Below, piece by piece: positions 1-8,410 of a stretch of 22,922 bases of DNA; the stretch's first letter is position 1; every line of letters begins with the position of its first letter. Location: contig BFEA01000024.1 of the NCBI GenBank assembly GCA_003427395.1, positions 4,114,637 to 4,137,558 of the forward strand, read 5' to 3'. This DNA comes from Chara braunii (lineage: Eukaryota > Streptophyta > Charophyceae > Charales > Characeae). Both the position numbers and the translations under genes were made by a program. Under the pieces are notes generated by a model. It saw only the letters and a program-made list of their open reading frames with translations, did no database searches and had not been told where the DNA came from.

Positions 1-18
1 CACAACTTGCCTGTGGCA

Positions 19-113
19 TCTCTCTCTCTCTCTCCCTCTCTCTCTCTCTCCCTCTCTCTCTCTCTCCTCCCCCCCCTCCCCTCTCGCTCTGTCCGTCTGT
101 CTGTCTGTCTCTG
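19..113. repeat. CT-rich microsatellite
   Basis: An almost pure pyrimidine tract of CT dinucleotides, interrupted by CCCT and a C-run and ending in GTCTGTCTG tetramers. The bases just before it (ACTTGCCTGTGGC) resemble a stretch of the right inverted-repeat arm near 3468-3480, so the window may open inside another degenerate copy of that family. No coding meaning. Confidence 0.9.
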
Positions 114-720
114 AGCCAACAGAAATCTGAGAATAGCATTTACCGTTCCGCGGGTGATGCCTGGTGTGCAGTAGTCAGCAGCAGGTGTCAGAACTCGTCC
201 ACGCTTGATCATAAACTGGAAGAGACAAACAACAAGATGGAGGTAGACGGTTCCATTAGACACGTCTAGAAAGGATGTGAAGACAAGATGAACCAGAGAC
301 ACGGAATGAATCAGTAGACATCACAGCCAAGAAACCAAGATTGAGCAACTTGGAGCAGCGGAAGTTTTCCTCTTCGACCGGCCCCCCTCTTCGGTGCCAG
401 AGGAAAAAGACATGGATGCAATACCCAACATGCAAAGAAATCAACAACCCGAAACACATCGTGAAGTGGAAATCTGTTCCAAACACCAAAGATTCAAAAC
501 ACTGGGGCCCAAATAGAAAAGAAAAAACAGTAAGGCTAAATGTGTGTATCTAGACTGAAAGTTGCCCAAAATGCAGCTAAAATGACTGGACGTTTTTTGT
601 TTCGTTTTGGTTCATCTCTCCCTCTTACTCTGCTCTTCTGCCGTCTTCGAAAAGAATGCCTGGTCGGTCATTATGGCTGTTACCCCAAATACAACTAAAA
701 TGACCGGACGTTCGATTCAT
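114..720. other. Unassigned intergenic DNA
   Basis: I recognise no gene here. Short open frames exist on both strands (for example 341-553 plus and 256-489 minus), but they lack recognisable domains. Two imprecise direct copies of a roughly 40-base motif lie at 551-592 and 678-712 (shared core CTAAAATGAC, then YGGACG). Relatives of this motif occur at 1669-1710 and, inverted, at 3119-3165 and 14165-14207. The region is therefore probably part of the same dispersed repeat family as the inverted-repeat arms. Confidence 0.5.
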
Positions 721-796
721 GTGAAGACAGTAGTACTGCATTGTGTGATCACACAGGATCCCCTCAACAAGGGATATACAGAACTACTGTCTTCAC
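721..796. repeat. Multi-stem palindrome (cloverleaf-like)
   Basis: A perfect 14-base inverted repeat (GTGAAGACAGTAGT at 721-734, its complement at 783-796) encloses a perfect 14-base palindrome, TGTGTGATCACACA at 742-755, and a 5-bp stem, ATCCC/GGGAT at 758-762 and 771-775. A single strand could fold into an outer stem carrying two smaller hairpins. It does not fit tRNA: no acceptor/T-loop spacing and no A or B box. It could be a small foldback element or just the end of a mobile element. Confidence 0.6.
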
Positions 797-1246
797 CAGA
801 ATTGTCCCAGACCGTAAAGGTGCAGACCAGAACAAGAACCGACCTCTCTCGCATAATACAAGATAGCACAGCGGAAGGCTTAAATACCAATGATCCGAAC
901 AATCAATGTTGCCATGCAGACCAGACATACATCATCATCATTCCATGGTGTGAAGGGGCCTGGCGTTCACACAGGAAGAATGCGCCAGTCCCCAACCATA
1001 CACAGACGAAGAAGAGGGGGGTTAGACGAAGACGAGGGGAAGATGGGAATGTCGTCAACACCAAGTCTTCGGTACAGGTCCCAAATAATCCCTCGTCAAA
1101 TGTCTGAATCCCAATGTCGAGTCTGGACCCAATGTCGTCAAGTCCCAAAGTCACCAATCTCTGTCTCTCTCTCGTAGTCTGCAGATACTGAGAAGTCAGG
1201 TAGCAAGAGGTGGAGGAGGAGATGGTGGACTTAGAAGAGGAAGAAG

Positions 1247-1253
<7 letters not shown>

Positions 1254-1308
<55 letters not shown>
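1254..1308. repeat. (CT)n microsatellite in left arm
   Basis: About 27 uninterrupted CT units. The matching point in the right arm (near 3552) carries only GAGAG, so the run expanded after the two arms separated or contracted in the other. It gives Arg-Glu and Leu-Ser repeat peptides in the open frames that cross it; these are not genes. Confidence 0.95.
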
Positions 1309-1311
<3 letters not shown>

Positions 1312-1595
1312 CCGGTACTAAACTGTGAAGGTGGCGCCTTGTTGCAGGTACATCGAAGACGAAGCCTGGCCTCCGCCAACCATCTCTCTCTCTCCACTAC
1401 TACTCTAGCTCCTGATAGCGCCTAGCGCTGAAGACTACTGCTAACGCTACTACTACTACTGCAGCGCTCCTCCAGAGTGCTGCTGCCGAATCCTGAAGAC
1501 TGCTTCTGCCTCCTGCACGTGAAGTGCCTGGGAAGTTCCTATGAACTACCTCGTGACTCTCTCCCGACTGCCTGCAGCCTGCAGGGCGGGCCAGT

Positions 1596-1604
1596 CTTAT
1601 ATAG
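1596..1604 (-). promoter_or_regulatory. TATA-like box, left arm, facing left
   Basis: On the minus strand this reads CTATATAAG, a good TATA box, conserved with the right arm (3228-3236) together with the GC-rich sequence after it. Transcription would run leftward, out of the inverted repeat. Function is inferred from the motif and its conservation between arms only. Confidence 0.4.
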
Positions 1605-1780
1605 TGCTGGCCCGTCCAGGAGGCTGCCCTTGCCAATGCCAAAACGTGCCAGACCCTGGTGTTGAAGTTCAAACAAAGGCTGTCTTGAAAACACGCCAAA
1701 AATGGCCTGTGCTAAAAACCCTGGTCTGGTGCCTAAGTTTCAGGGCAGGTCGACTTTATGAGGGCCTGAAAATGGCCCTC

Positions 1781-2013
1781 GTTTTCAGGCTTTTAGGCTG
1801 AAACGACACAGGGCCTGTAGGCCCTTGTTTTCAGGCTTTTAGGCTGAAACGACACAGGGCCTGTAGGCCCTCGTTTTCAGGCTTTCAGGTTGAAACGACA
1901 CAGGGCCTGTAGGCCCTTGTTTTCAGGCTTTCAGGATGAAAACGACACAGGGCCTGTAGGCCCTTGTTTTCAGGCTTTCAGGCTGAAAACGACACAGGGC
2001 CTGTAGGGCCCTT
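1781..2013 (+). repeat. 46-bp minisatellite, five units
   Basis: Tandem units at 1781-1826, 1827-1872, 1873-1918, 1919-1965 and 1966-2013 (46 to 48 bp). Each starts GTTTTCAGGC and ends with the self-complementary stretch GGGCCTGTAGGCCC. The right arm holds only about three units, so copy number differs between arms. The palindromic GGGCC...GGCCC in every unit could form small hairpins. Confidence 0.92.
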
Positions 2014-2048
2014 ACTTTCCTTGTTTGGTCGGGCCATGCAGGCCCGTG

Positions 2049-2379
2049 TGGATGCGCAGTATGCCACAAGAATAGAACGTCCTGCTATGATTCACAAGTC
2101 AATCACCCTCATCCTCGCACACACATGCAGATAAGTGTTCACACTTGAAACCAATAGACGAGACACAAGAATTGCACGAGAGATTGGTATGCAAAAATAT
2201 CGTTATCGTACAAAGAAAGTGTTCATGTCTCCTGCGATCTCTGCCGCTCACACAGACTCAGACTTGAACCAGGTATGTAACCGACTACAATCCCCTCTCT
2301 CTCTCTCTCTCTGGTCTTGTATTGATCAGCCTCACAGTCTCTATCTCCTGCCTTGGATCGTGCCCTGAATACACCCACT
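2049..2379. other. Centre of inverted repeat, left part
   Basis: Single-copy within this window. It contains a CT run at about 2297-2313 and the octamer AGGTATGT at 2271-2278, which matches a motif conserved in the LTRs of elements A, B and C. No convincing gene; the short open frame at 2135-2368 has no recognisable domain. Confidence 0.5.
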
Positions 2380-2885
2380 CAGTTCGGACTAAGACCATTG
2401 CGGCTATGGCCACCCTGCTGCCCTATAACTACCCTAGCCATGGCTGTCGTCTACGCTCCTTTCGAGCACAGTCTTGCGCAAGTCACTTGGTCACATAAGC
2501 AGCAGCAGCGCTTCCACAACTTCACTAATGAACAACTGCCGAGACGCTGCCCTGTAGCAGCTAAATATAGGGCTGGTTGTGGCTTGGCCTGCTTCTTACC
2601 GGTACCAGTCAGCCGCGGTCTGTCTGCTGCAATCATTTTGTCAGTCTGGAAGCTTCCCGGACTTTCCTGGGACATGCTGCAATTTTCGTGGACTCGGGGA
2701 CTGGACTTCGACTTTCCAGACTCTTCTGTGGGGTACCGGACTGGCTGTACAACGACTCGACTTTCCAGAATTTTCTGTCGGGTACCGGTGCGACTGCACA
2801 TCCAGTTGACCTCTCCAGATGCTGGGCCCACTTAGACCTACAACGGCCCTCCTGGCCTATCAGGCCTACTCTACTGAACCCACGG
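2380..2885 (+). repeat. Repeat X, copy 1 (uninterrupted)
   Basis: A 506-bp block repeated in the same orientation at 4007-4175 plus 13752-14088. Both halves have exactly equal length in the two copies (169 and 337 bp). It directly abuts the right arm. Inside it, a 31-base segment (GACTTTCCAGA...GGGTACCGG) occurs twice, at 2710-2740 and 2759-2789. This copy retains the uninterrupted sequence GAGACGCTGCCCTG at 2541-2554, the site into which element A inserted in copy 2. X may be part of an unrecognised element's LTR; I cannot assign it. Confidence 0.9.
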
Positions 2886-2913
2886 GCCTGCAGGGCCCGA
2901 CCAGACGGAAATT

Positions 2914-3052
2914 CAGGGCCCTACAGGCCCTGTGTCGTTTCAGCCTAAAAGCCTGAAAACAAGGGCCTACAGGCCCTGTGTCGTTTCAGCCTAAAAGCCT
3001 GAAAACGAGGGCCTGCAGGCCCTGTGTCGTTTCAGTCTAAAAGCCTGAAAAC
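2914..3052 (-). repeat. 46-bp minisatellite, three units
   Basis: Inverted counterpart of the array at 1781-2013, with GGGCCTACAGGCCC or GGGCCTGCAGGCCC in the units. Two units fewer than the left arm. Confidence 0.9.
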
Positions 3053-3227
3053 GAGCGCCATTTTCAGGCCCTCATAAAGTCGACCTCCCCTGAAACTTAG
3101 GCACCAGACCAGGGTTTCAGCACAGGCCATTTTGGGCCTGTTTTCAAGACAACCTTTGTTTGAACTTCAACGCCGGGGTCTGGTACGTTTTGGCATTGGC
3201 AAGAGCAGCCTCCTGGACGGGACATCG

Positions 3228-3236
3228 CTATATAAG
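3228..3236 (+). promoter_or_regulatory. TATA-like box, right arm, facing right
   Basis: CTATATAAG in a conserved context, pointing rightward out of the inverted repeat toward X copy 2. With the mirror box at 1596-1604 the two would give divergent transcripts. No transcript evidence is available here. Confidence 0.4.
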
Positions 3237-4006
3237 ACTGGCCCACCTTACAGGCTGCAGGTAGTCACGAGGTAGTTCATAGGGACTTCTCAGGCACTTC
3301 ACGTGCAGGAGGCAGGAGGCAGGAGGCAGTCTTCAGGATTCGGCAGCAGCACTCTGGAGGAGTGCTGCAGTAGTAGTAGTAGCGTTAGCAGTAGTCTTTA
3401 GCTCTGGGCGCTATTAGGAGCTAGAGTAGCGTTGGAGAGAGAAAGATGGTTGGCGGAGGTCAGGGAGACTTACCTGTGGCGCCATAGCTCCAGCTTCGTC
3501 TTCGACGTACCTGCAACAAGGCGCCACCTTCACAGGTTAGTACCGGACTGAGAGTTCTTCTTCTTCCTCTTTTAAGTCCACCATCTCTCCCTCACCCTCT
3601 CGCTACCTAACTTCTCAGTATCTGCAGACTACAAGAGAGAGAGAGATTGGTAACTTTGGGACCTGACGGCATTTGGATCCAGACTCCACATTGGGATTGA
3701 GACACTGGACGAGGGATTATTTGGGACCTGTACCGAAGACTTGGTGTTGATGACATTCCCACCTTCCCCTCTTCTTCGTCTAACCCCCCTCTTCTTCGTC
3801 TGCGTATGGTTGGGGACTGGCACATTCTTCCTGTGTGAGTGCCAGGCCCCTTCACTCCAGGGAATGATGATGATGTATGTTTGGTCTGCATTGCAACGTT
3901 GATTGTTCGGATCATTGGTATATTAGCCTTCTGCTGCGCTATCTTGTACTATGCGAGAAAGGTTGGTTTTTGTTCTGGTCTGCACCTTTACGGTATGCGA
4001 CACAGT

Positions 4007-4175
4007 CAGTTCGGACTCAGACCTTGGCGGCTATGGCCATCCTGCTTCCCTATAACTATCCTAGCCATGGCTGTCGTCTACGCTCCTTTCGAGCGCAGTC
4101 CTGCGCAAGTCACTTGGTCACATAAGCAGCAGCAGCGCTTCCACAACTTCACGAATGAACAACCTCCGAGACGCT
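4007..4175 (+). repeat. Repeat X, copy 2, left half
   Basis: Colinear with 2380-2548 (169 bp in each). It stops at GAGACGCT, where the left LTR of element A begins. Its continuation is at 13752. Confidence 0.93.
4172..4175. repeat. Target-site duplication of element A, left copy
   Basis: CGCT here, CGCT at 13748-13751, and a single CGCT at 2545-2548 in the uninterrupted X copy. If the terminal A of the LTR is instead counted as host, the duplication would be ACGCT (5 bp); canonical TG...CA ends favour 4 bp. Confidence 0.88.
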
Positions 4176-5101
4176 TGCAATGGGCCCAGATCGTGAAGAC
4201 ACTTGTCAACAATGCAAGCCCAGATGAATATCAACCGGATGATGATTATCAATAATCGTGTCCAGATAGAATGAGATGGGAAAATCATACACAGACGAAG
4301 AAGAGAGGAGGGAGATTAGACTTAGAAGAAGAACAAAAGACAATGCCCACTTCTGCTTCGGGCTCCCTCTTCGATCACCACCTCAATAATCAATAATCTG
4401 AACGTGCATCGGAAGTTCTATCACAATGTGCCACGTGGCACGTCAATCAGTCCTCATCAGCGAGCTGGAGCAATGTTGACATCAAGATAACTAGGTACGT
4501 ATCTACTATCGCCCCACAGTCATGATCTCCTCCCGAATGTCGTCGATGTACCAATCCCGTAGCCTCGCCACGTCGGCCACGTCTGCGCCGGCGTGTGGCA
4601 GCTGCCATGTCAGCATGCCCAGAAGACAATTGCAAGCCAGCCACCATGCCGAGCCAGCAGAGCGTCGCCGTAGTTCGCCCAATTGCCAGCGTCCAGCCAG
4701 CGTCGCAACGTCGTGCCAGCGTCGTTGTCAACGCGTGAAGTCAGCATTGACGCAAGACAGAATGTTCCTCGAAGCCAGGAGGTCAACGCTTATGTAGCGT
4801 TGACGCGGGGTCTGGACCCCAGGTGTTGCATCCCTCAGTCGTCGAGATCTCAACACAAACGACGACCCAGATTGGCCTGAAACAGAATTCCCTGTGGCCT
4901 TGATGTTGTCTGGGTACTTGCGCACAACAAGTGAGTGTATCCGACCAAGGGCCTGGGCGTGGTAGACCTGACAATTGACTTGGAACCTTGACTTTCCATG
5001 GGGCAGTGCATCGTCGCACTGCCTGGCGCAGGCCGTGTTTGGCCTATGTCGTCTGGGCGCAGTTTCGGGCCCCAGACTGCTGCGGAACACGGGTTATTGC
5101 A
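4176..5101 (-). repeat. Element A 3' LTR (left)
   Basis: On the plus strand it runs from TGCAATGGGCC to GGGTTATTGCA. It matches 12777-13747 along its length, with scattered substitutions and indels. It is rich in ACGT-core words such as CCACGTGGCACGTC (4432-4445). Short open frames inside it on both strands have no recognisable product. Confidence 0.95.
4493..4500 (+). promoter_or_regulatory. Conserved AGGTAYGT octamer in LTR A
   Basis: AGGTACGT, also at 13091-13098 in the other LTR. Close relatives in comparable contexts, mostly preceded by ACC and followed by a C-rich stretch, are at 2271, 16033 and 20167. Read on the plus strand it looks like a splice donor; on the LTR sense strand it is ACRTACCT. 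Function unknown. Confidence 0.4.
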
Positions 5102-5140
5102 TTCCTGCCGACCCATTTTTGAGTTCCATCGCAAAAATAA
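5102..5140 (-). other. Element A 3' untranslated leader and polypurine tract
   Basis: Between the integrase stop codon and the 3' LTR. On the minus strand the last bases before the LTR are AAAAATGGGTCGGCAGGAA, a purine-rich but interrupted tract in the position where plus-strand DNA priming occurs. Confidence 0.6.
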
Positions 5141-6460
5141 TTAAGACCTTAACCCACGTTCATAAGCAGACACAATGTCAGGAACAATTTCAAGTAATTC
5201 TCTTTTACTGAACCATATGTCCTCAGACGGAGACTGAGACTTGAAATGTACCTTGAACTGCTTTTGTGGTCGTCCATGTCCTCCTGTAGAAAAGAATCCA
5301 TGTTCTATAATCCGATCTACTTCATACCTGCCTTCCATTGATGGCGGAATCATAGATGGTCTGTTTGAGAATTTTTTGCCTTCTACATAGGGTAATAGTT
5401 TGGACACGTGAAAGACAGGATACGTTTTGAGGTGAGGGGGAATATCAATACGATAAGACCGCCCCTCCGAATCCCCAATCACTTTGAGAACTTCCCAGGG
5501 TCCAAAATAGACAGGCAATAGTTTTTGAGACACATCTTCTTCCAATGAAAACTCTTTGGATTTGACCCAGACTAGATCACCTTCCTTGAATGTTGATGGT
5601 CGGCGATGCGTGTTAGCTTGTTCAATCATTTGGACTTGAGCTTTCTTCAGATTCTCCTTCACTTTTTTGATGTCTTCTTGAAACAATACTGCATATTTCC
5701 GGGTTCCTGGAGGTAACCTAAGAAACTAGTCCCTTGTCAACACGTCAATGGGACGCTTAGGTTTCCAACCTTTATGCAATGCATTAGGCGTACGCCCTGT
5801 AGCTGTATGAATACTACTGTTATATGCACTTGCGATCTTGGGTAAGTTCTCGTCCCAATCAATCTGATCGGGTCTCACATACATGCGCAAAAGTTGTTGG
5901 CACAAACGATTAATCTGTTCAGTCTAGCCATTTGTTTCATGATGTCGTCCTAACGACATGGTCAGTCGTGTGCCATATGCTTCCATAAGCTTTTGCCATG
6001 GCATACTTGTGAACCTAACATCGCGATCAGACACAATAGACTCAGGAAAACCATACTCCGTTACCCATCGCATCTGAAACTTTTGAATTACAAGTCCAGT
6101 TCATGCTTCTGCAGGTAAGGGAATAAACATGGCGAATTTAGAGAATCGATCCACAATAACCATTACTTGACTGTTGCCATTGCGGCTTTTAGTGAGACTC
6201 ATAAAATCAAACGAAATGGACGCACCCGGTTCGCTAGGAATAGGTAATGGTTTCAGACGACCAAGTGGATTCTCATGCAAAGGTTTGTTTCTCTGACACA
6301 CCAGACATGTACGAACATAAGTTAGTACGTCCTCTTTCAATCCCTTCCACTCAAAACGTTCCCTAACCTCAGCGTAAGTTTTCTTAAAACCAAAATGTCC
6401 CTCAGTGTCGTGACATTCCCCATCTGCAGACTTTTGATTTCTTCCTTGTGAGGAATACAC
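5141..6460 (-). pseudogene. pol: Element A integrase with chromodomain (broken)
   Basis: One minus-strand frame encodes an integrase. It opens with the zinc-binding histidines in ECHDTEGHFG and the pair CLVC. The catalytic core follows: first Asp in FDFM, second in SDRD, Glu in TEQ. The C-terminal domain contains GDLVWVKSKEF and TYPVFHVSKLL. A chromodomain starts around YEVDRII and ends near VSAYERG. The enzyme would insert the cDNA in the nucleus; the chromodomain typically binds modified histone tails and guides targeting. Three in-frame stops break it: TGA (plus 6101-6103), TAG (5924-5926, where the family has Gln in NGQTE) and TAG (5726-5728). A frameshift near 6425 separates the N-terminal part, which continues in another frame up to about 6540. 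Not functional. Confidence 0.93.
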
Positions 6461-6550
6461 AATCTCTGTTCAGTTTGGTCTAACAAGAAAAGCAAACCAT
6501 CGGTTACTCTATAGTTGGGAAGTAAAGTTGGGTCTTTCGCTAGGACCCCA

Positions 6551-7063
6551 TTATAGGCTTCCAGATAGGGTCAGTAGCATATGTCCTAAGTATAAGACTT
6601 TAGACTTGGCGAACTCAAACTTCTTTAGGTTTATCTTGAAATTGCCTTCTCGCAACTTACCTAAGACTAGACAAAGATGTTTCTCGTGATCTTCTAATGT
6701 TTTACTATACACTAGAATATCATCCAGATAGACAATAACGGACTGATCCAACCATTGACGAAACAATTCATTCATTGACCGTTGGAACGTCGCAGAGGCA
6801 TTTGTCAATCCGAAAGGCATTACCATGAACTCGTAATGGTCATACCTTGCCCGGAATGCAGTCTTGTGTTGATCCACGGGTTCCACCTCAATCTGATGGT
6901 ACCCAGACTTCATATCAATCTTACTAAAATACTTGCAACCCTGCAGCTGATCAAGTAAGTCGTCGATGCGAGGAAGTGGTTCGACATTCTTGACAGTGAC
7001 GACATTCAACACTCGATAATCAATACATAGACGCAGTTCACCTTCCTTTTTGGGCACAAACAA
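6551..7063 (-). pseudogene. pol: Element A reverse transcriptase fragment
   Basis: Palm and fingers of a Ty3/gypsy reverse transcriptase. Motifs in order are LRLCIDYRVLN, KIDMKSGYHQI (first catalytic Asp), FRARYDHYEF, MPFGLTNASATFQ, and the catalytic VYLDDILVYS. It is followed by KVLYLGH, where homology stops abruptly. In related elements this is followed by the thumb/connection and RNase H, some 300 residues before the integrase zinc finger. Here only about 50 codons of unrelated or integrase-linker sequence remain, so RNase H is missing. Upstream (7064-7160) the lead-in contains a TAG, within LKKQL-stop-DLTDKGW, and a one-base frameshift just before APVLFVPKK. The RT would copy genomic RNA into cDNA inside the particle; this one cannot be complete. 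Confidence 0.92.
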
Positions 7064-7133
7064 GACAGGTGCATCATGGGAGATGAGCTAGGGGGAATCC
7101 ATCCCTTGTCAGTAAGGTCCTACAGTTGTTTCT

Positions 7134-7982
7134 TTAATTCCTCAAGTTCCCTGGAAGACGTTCGATATATAGGGCCCTTAGGAATCTTGCTACCCGTTCC
7201 AACTTTTTCTTTGAAACCATCGATCGAAAAGTTGGGAAACTCATACAACAAAAAGACAAACAAGAGTCAGAGTCAGACTTATAATACAATTTAATAGGTT
7301 TCATTTCAGATTGTGCATCTTTAAGTTGCACAACCTTGCCTTTGAAATCAATAGCTAGGTTGGCTTCCTCAAGCCAGTCCATACCCAGAATGAAATCAAA
7401 AGACAAATTTTTCTCTACTAGGAAGGACAACTCATGCATAATCTTCTTTCCTTCCCGAGTTTTGAACTGACACTTAATACGATCAACATACTGTGAGACA
7501 GTGATCGTACTTTTGTCTGCTAACATAGACGTGATAGGTCGAGACAAATCTTTCACCTTCATTCTGAGATGCAACTTGCGGATCGCTTTCTCGGAGATGT
7601 AGGACCTTGTCGATCCGGGGTCCAACAACGCACCTACTCGTTTTCGTGCGATTTCTACAACAGCAAATAACAATTCGCCCTTAGACTTTGTTTTTCGAGC
7701 CCATGAGCTACATAAGGCTAGCAATTCATTGCCTAACTCATCATAGGAGTCATCCAGAGAGACAGAACATAAGACAATGTCAGGGCAGTTTGGATGATGG
7801 GCTAAGGAAGACTCATCCTCTGCCATATGAGAAGAAGGGTAGGAAGGGTTCGTTGGCGCCTCACCTTTCTGTTCGTCCTTACCCTTTATCTTAGTAGGAG
7901 CAGATGCTACTCCTACTGGTTGCTCGCTTTTGGGCTCCTGATCGAAGGGCAGAATGCAATCACATGTCCCGCTATACCGCAT
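7134..7982 (-). pseudogene. pol: Element A retropepsin-like protease region
   Basis: Contains the retropepsin signature ALLDPGSTRSYIS and, further on, FILGMDWLEEANLAIDF, the usual second half of the fold in Ty3/gypsy proteases. The protease acts as a homodimer to cut Gag-Pol. The active site reads Asp-Pro-Gly, where the family normally has Asp-Ser/Thr-Gly; this may be a mutation or a lineage trait. The N-terminal 90 residues are a low-complexity linker after the Gag zinc knuckle. The last 38 or so residues are out of frame: a frameshift near 7245 diverts from the frame that continues toward GPIYRTSSRELEELKKQL and the RT. A frameshift near 7940 also separates it from gag. Confidence 0.85.
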
Positions 7983-8387
7983 TTAAGACATTGCGCATTG
8001 TCCATGCGCTCCTGCCAAGTTTCACGAGTCAATCCCATCTTTAACCAAGGCTTCCACTCGGCAATGTCAGGGTGCACTGGAAATGAGCGCGGTCTCTTCC
8101 TTACAAAATTTTTAGGTGGCCCTCCCTTGGTGGCCACGGTAGCAGTGACTTCCCCTTTTCCAGATGGGCTAAGGCAACACTGACTTCGGCCACCAAGTAT
8201 CCCCGGATGGGCTAAGGCAACACGCGGGAGTAAATATACAGCACTTGGAAGTCTTGCAGGTTCAATCCTCGAACCTGCAACAATCGGTCGACTTCACGGG
8301 ACAAAGCTTCGACCGACGTCCAATGTTTTTAACCAATCATAGTTAATTGGTCAAACGCCTTGTCCGTCGTCGTCTTGTCTAGGAATC
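7913..8387 (-). pseudogene. gag: Element A gag, C-terminal part with zinc knuckle
   Basis: Picks up gag just after the LINE. Reading from 8387, the frame gives RFLDKTTTDKAFDQL, then a TAA near 8330, then EALSREVDRLL and LNLQDFQVLYIYSR, then a TAG at 8212-8214. The capsid-like pattern (LNLQD..VLYIY) is typical of the retrotransposon Gag domain. After a frameshift near 8165 the nucleocapsid follows: a basic stretch (FVRKRPRSFP) and CLKCGIAGHVIAFC, a CX2CX4HX4C zinc knuckle that binds the RNA genome. A short direct repeat (GATGGGCTAAGGCAACAC at 8163-8180 and about 8206-8223) sits beside the frameshift and may mark a local duplication. Confidence 0.85.
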
Positions 8388-8394
8388 GGTCCTT
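8388..8394. repeat. LINE target-site duplication, left copy
   Basis: GGTCCTT here and at 10613-10619. On the minus strand it is AAGGACC. Removing the LINE and one copy rejoins the gag codons for KIKD and RFLDK in frame. Confidence 0.85.
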
Positions 8395-8410
8395 TTTTTT
8401 TTTTTTTTTT
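8393..8410 (-). repeat. LINE poly(A) tail (poly-T on plus)
   Basis: Eighteen consecutive T on the plus strand, i.e. an A-tail at the 3' end of the minus-strand LINE. It directly abuts the target duplication, as expected for target-primed reverse transcription. Confidence 0.9.

Larger units (their letters stand above)
811..2048 (+). repeat. Left arm of long inverted repeat
   Basis: The reverse complement of this block is found at 2881-3994. Identity starts sharply at ACCGTAAAGG (811; its complement ends at 3994) and runs to GGCCCGTG (2048; its complement starts at 2881). The left arm is 124 bp longer, mainly because of an expanded CT run and two extra minisatellite units; the right arm instead has about 28 extra bases near 3450-3480. 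No target duplication flanks the outer ends, so this may be an inverted segmental duplication or two repeat copies in opposite orientation rather than a classical TIR transposon. Confidence 0.85.
2881..3994 (-). repeat. Right arm of long inverted repeat
   Basis: Reverse complement of 811-2048. It carries three minisatellite units, a TATA box, GCAGTAGTAGTAG-type triplet runs and purine/pyrimidine tracts. A segment absent from the left arm reads CAGGTAAGT on the minus strand (3476-3468), an exact match to the splice-donor consensus; whether it is used cannot be seen from sequence. Confidence 0.85.

Noticed and set aside
903-1425. Open frames giving Arg-Glu or Leu-Ser repeats across the CT run
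   Set aside because: They are translations of a dinucleotide repeat present on both strands and absent from the other arm; no domain.
890-3915. Similar peptides starting MIRTINVAMQT on both arms, suggesting a conserved protein
   Set aside because: The similarity is explained by the inverted DNA repeat; the frames overlap others, have no domain, and diverge by frameshift at their ends.
811-3994. Mutator-like (MULE) transposon with long terminal inverted repeats
   Set aside because: No transposase and no 8-10 bp target duplication at 811/3994; the centre contains a repeat that also occurs outside.
8255-8280. GGTTCAATCC within a small inverted repeat, tRNA B-box-like
   Set aside because: Lies in gag coding sequence; no A box or cloverleaf around it.
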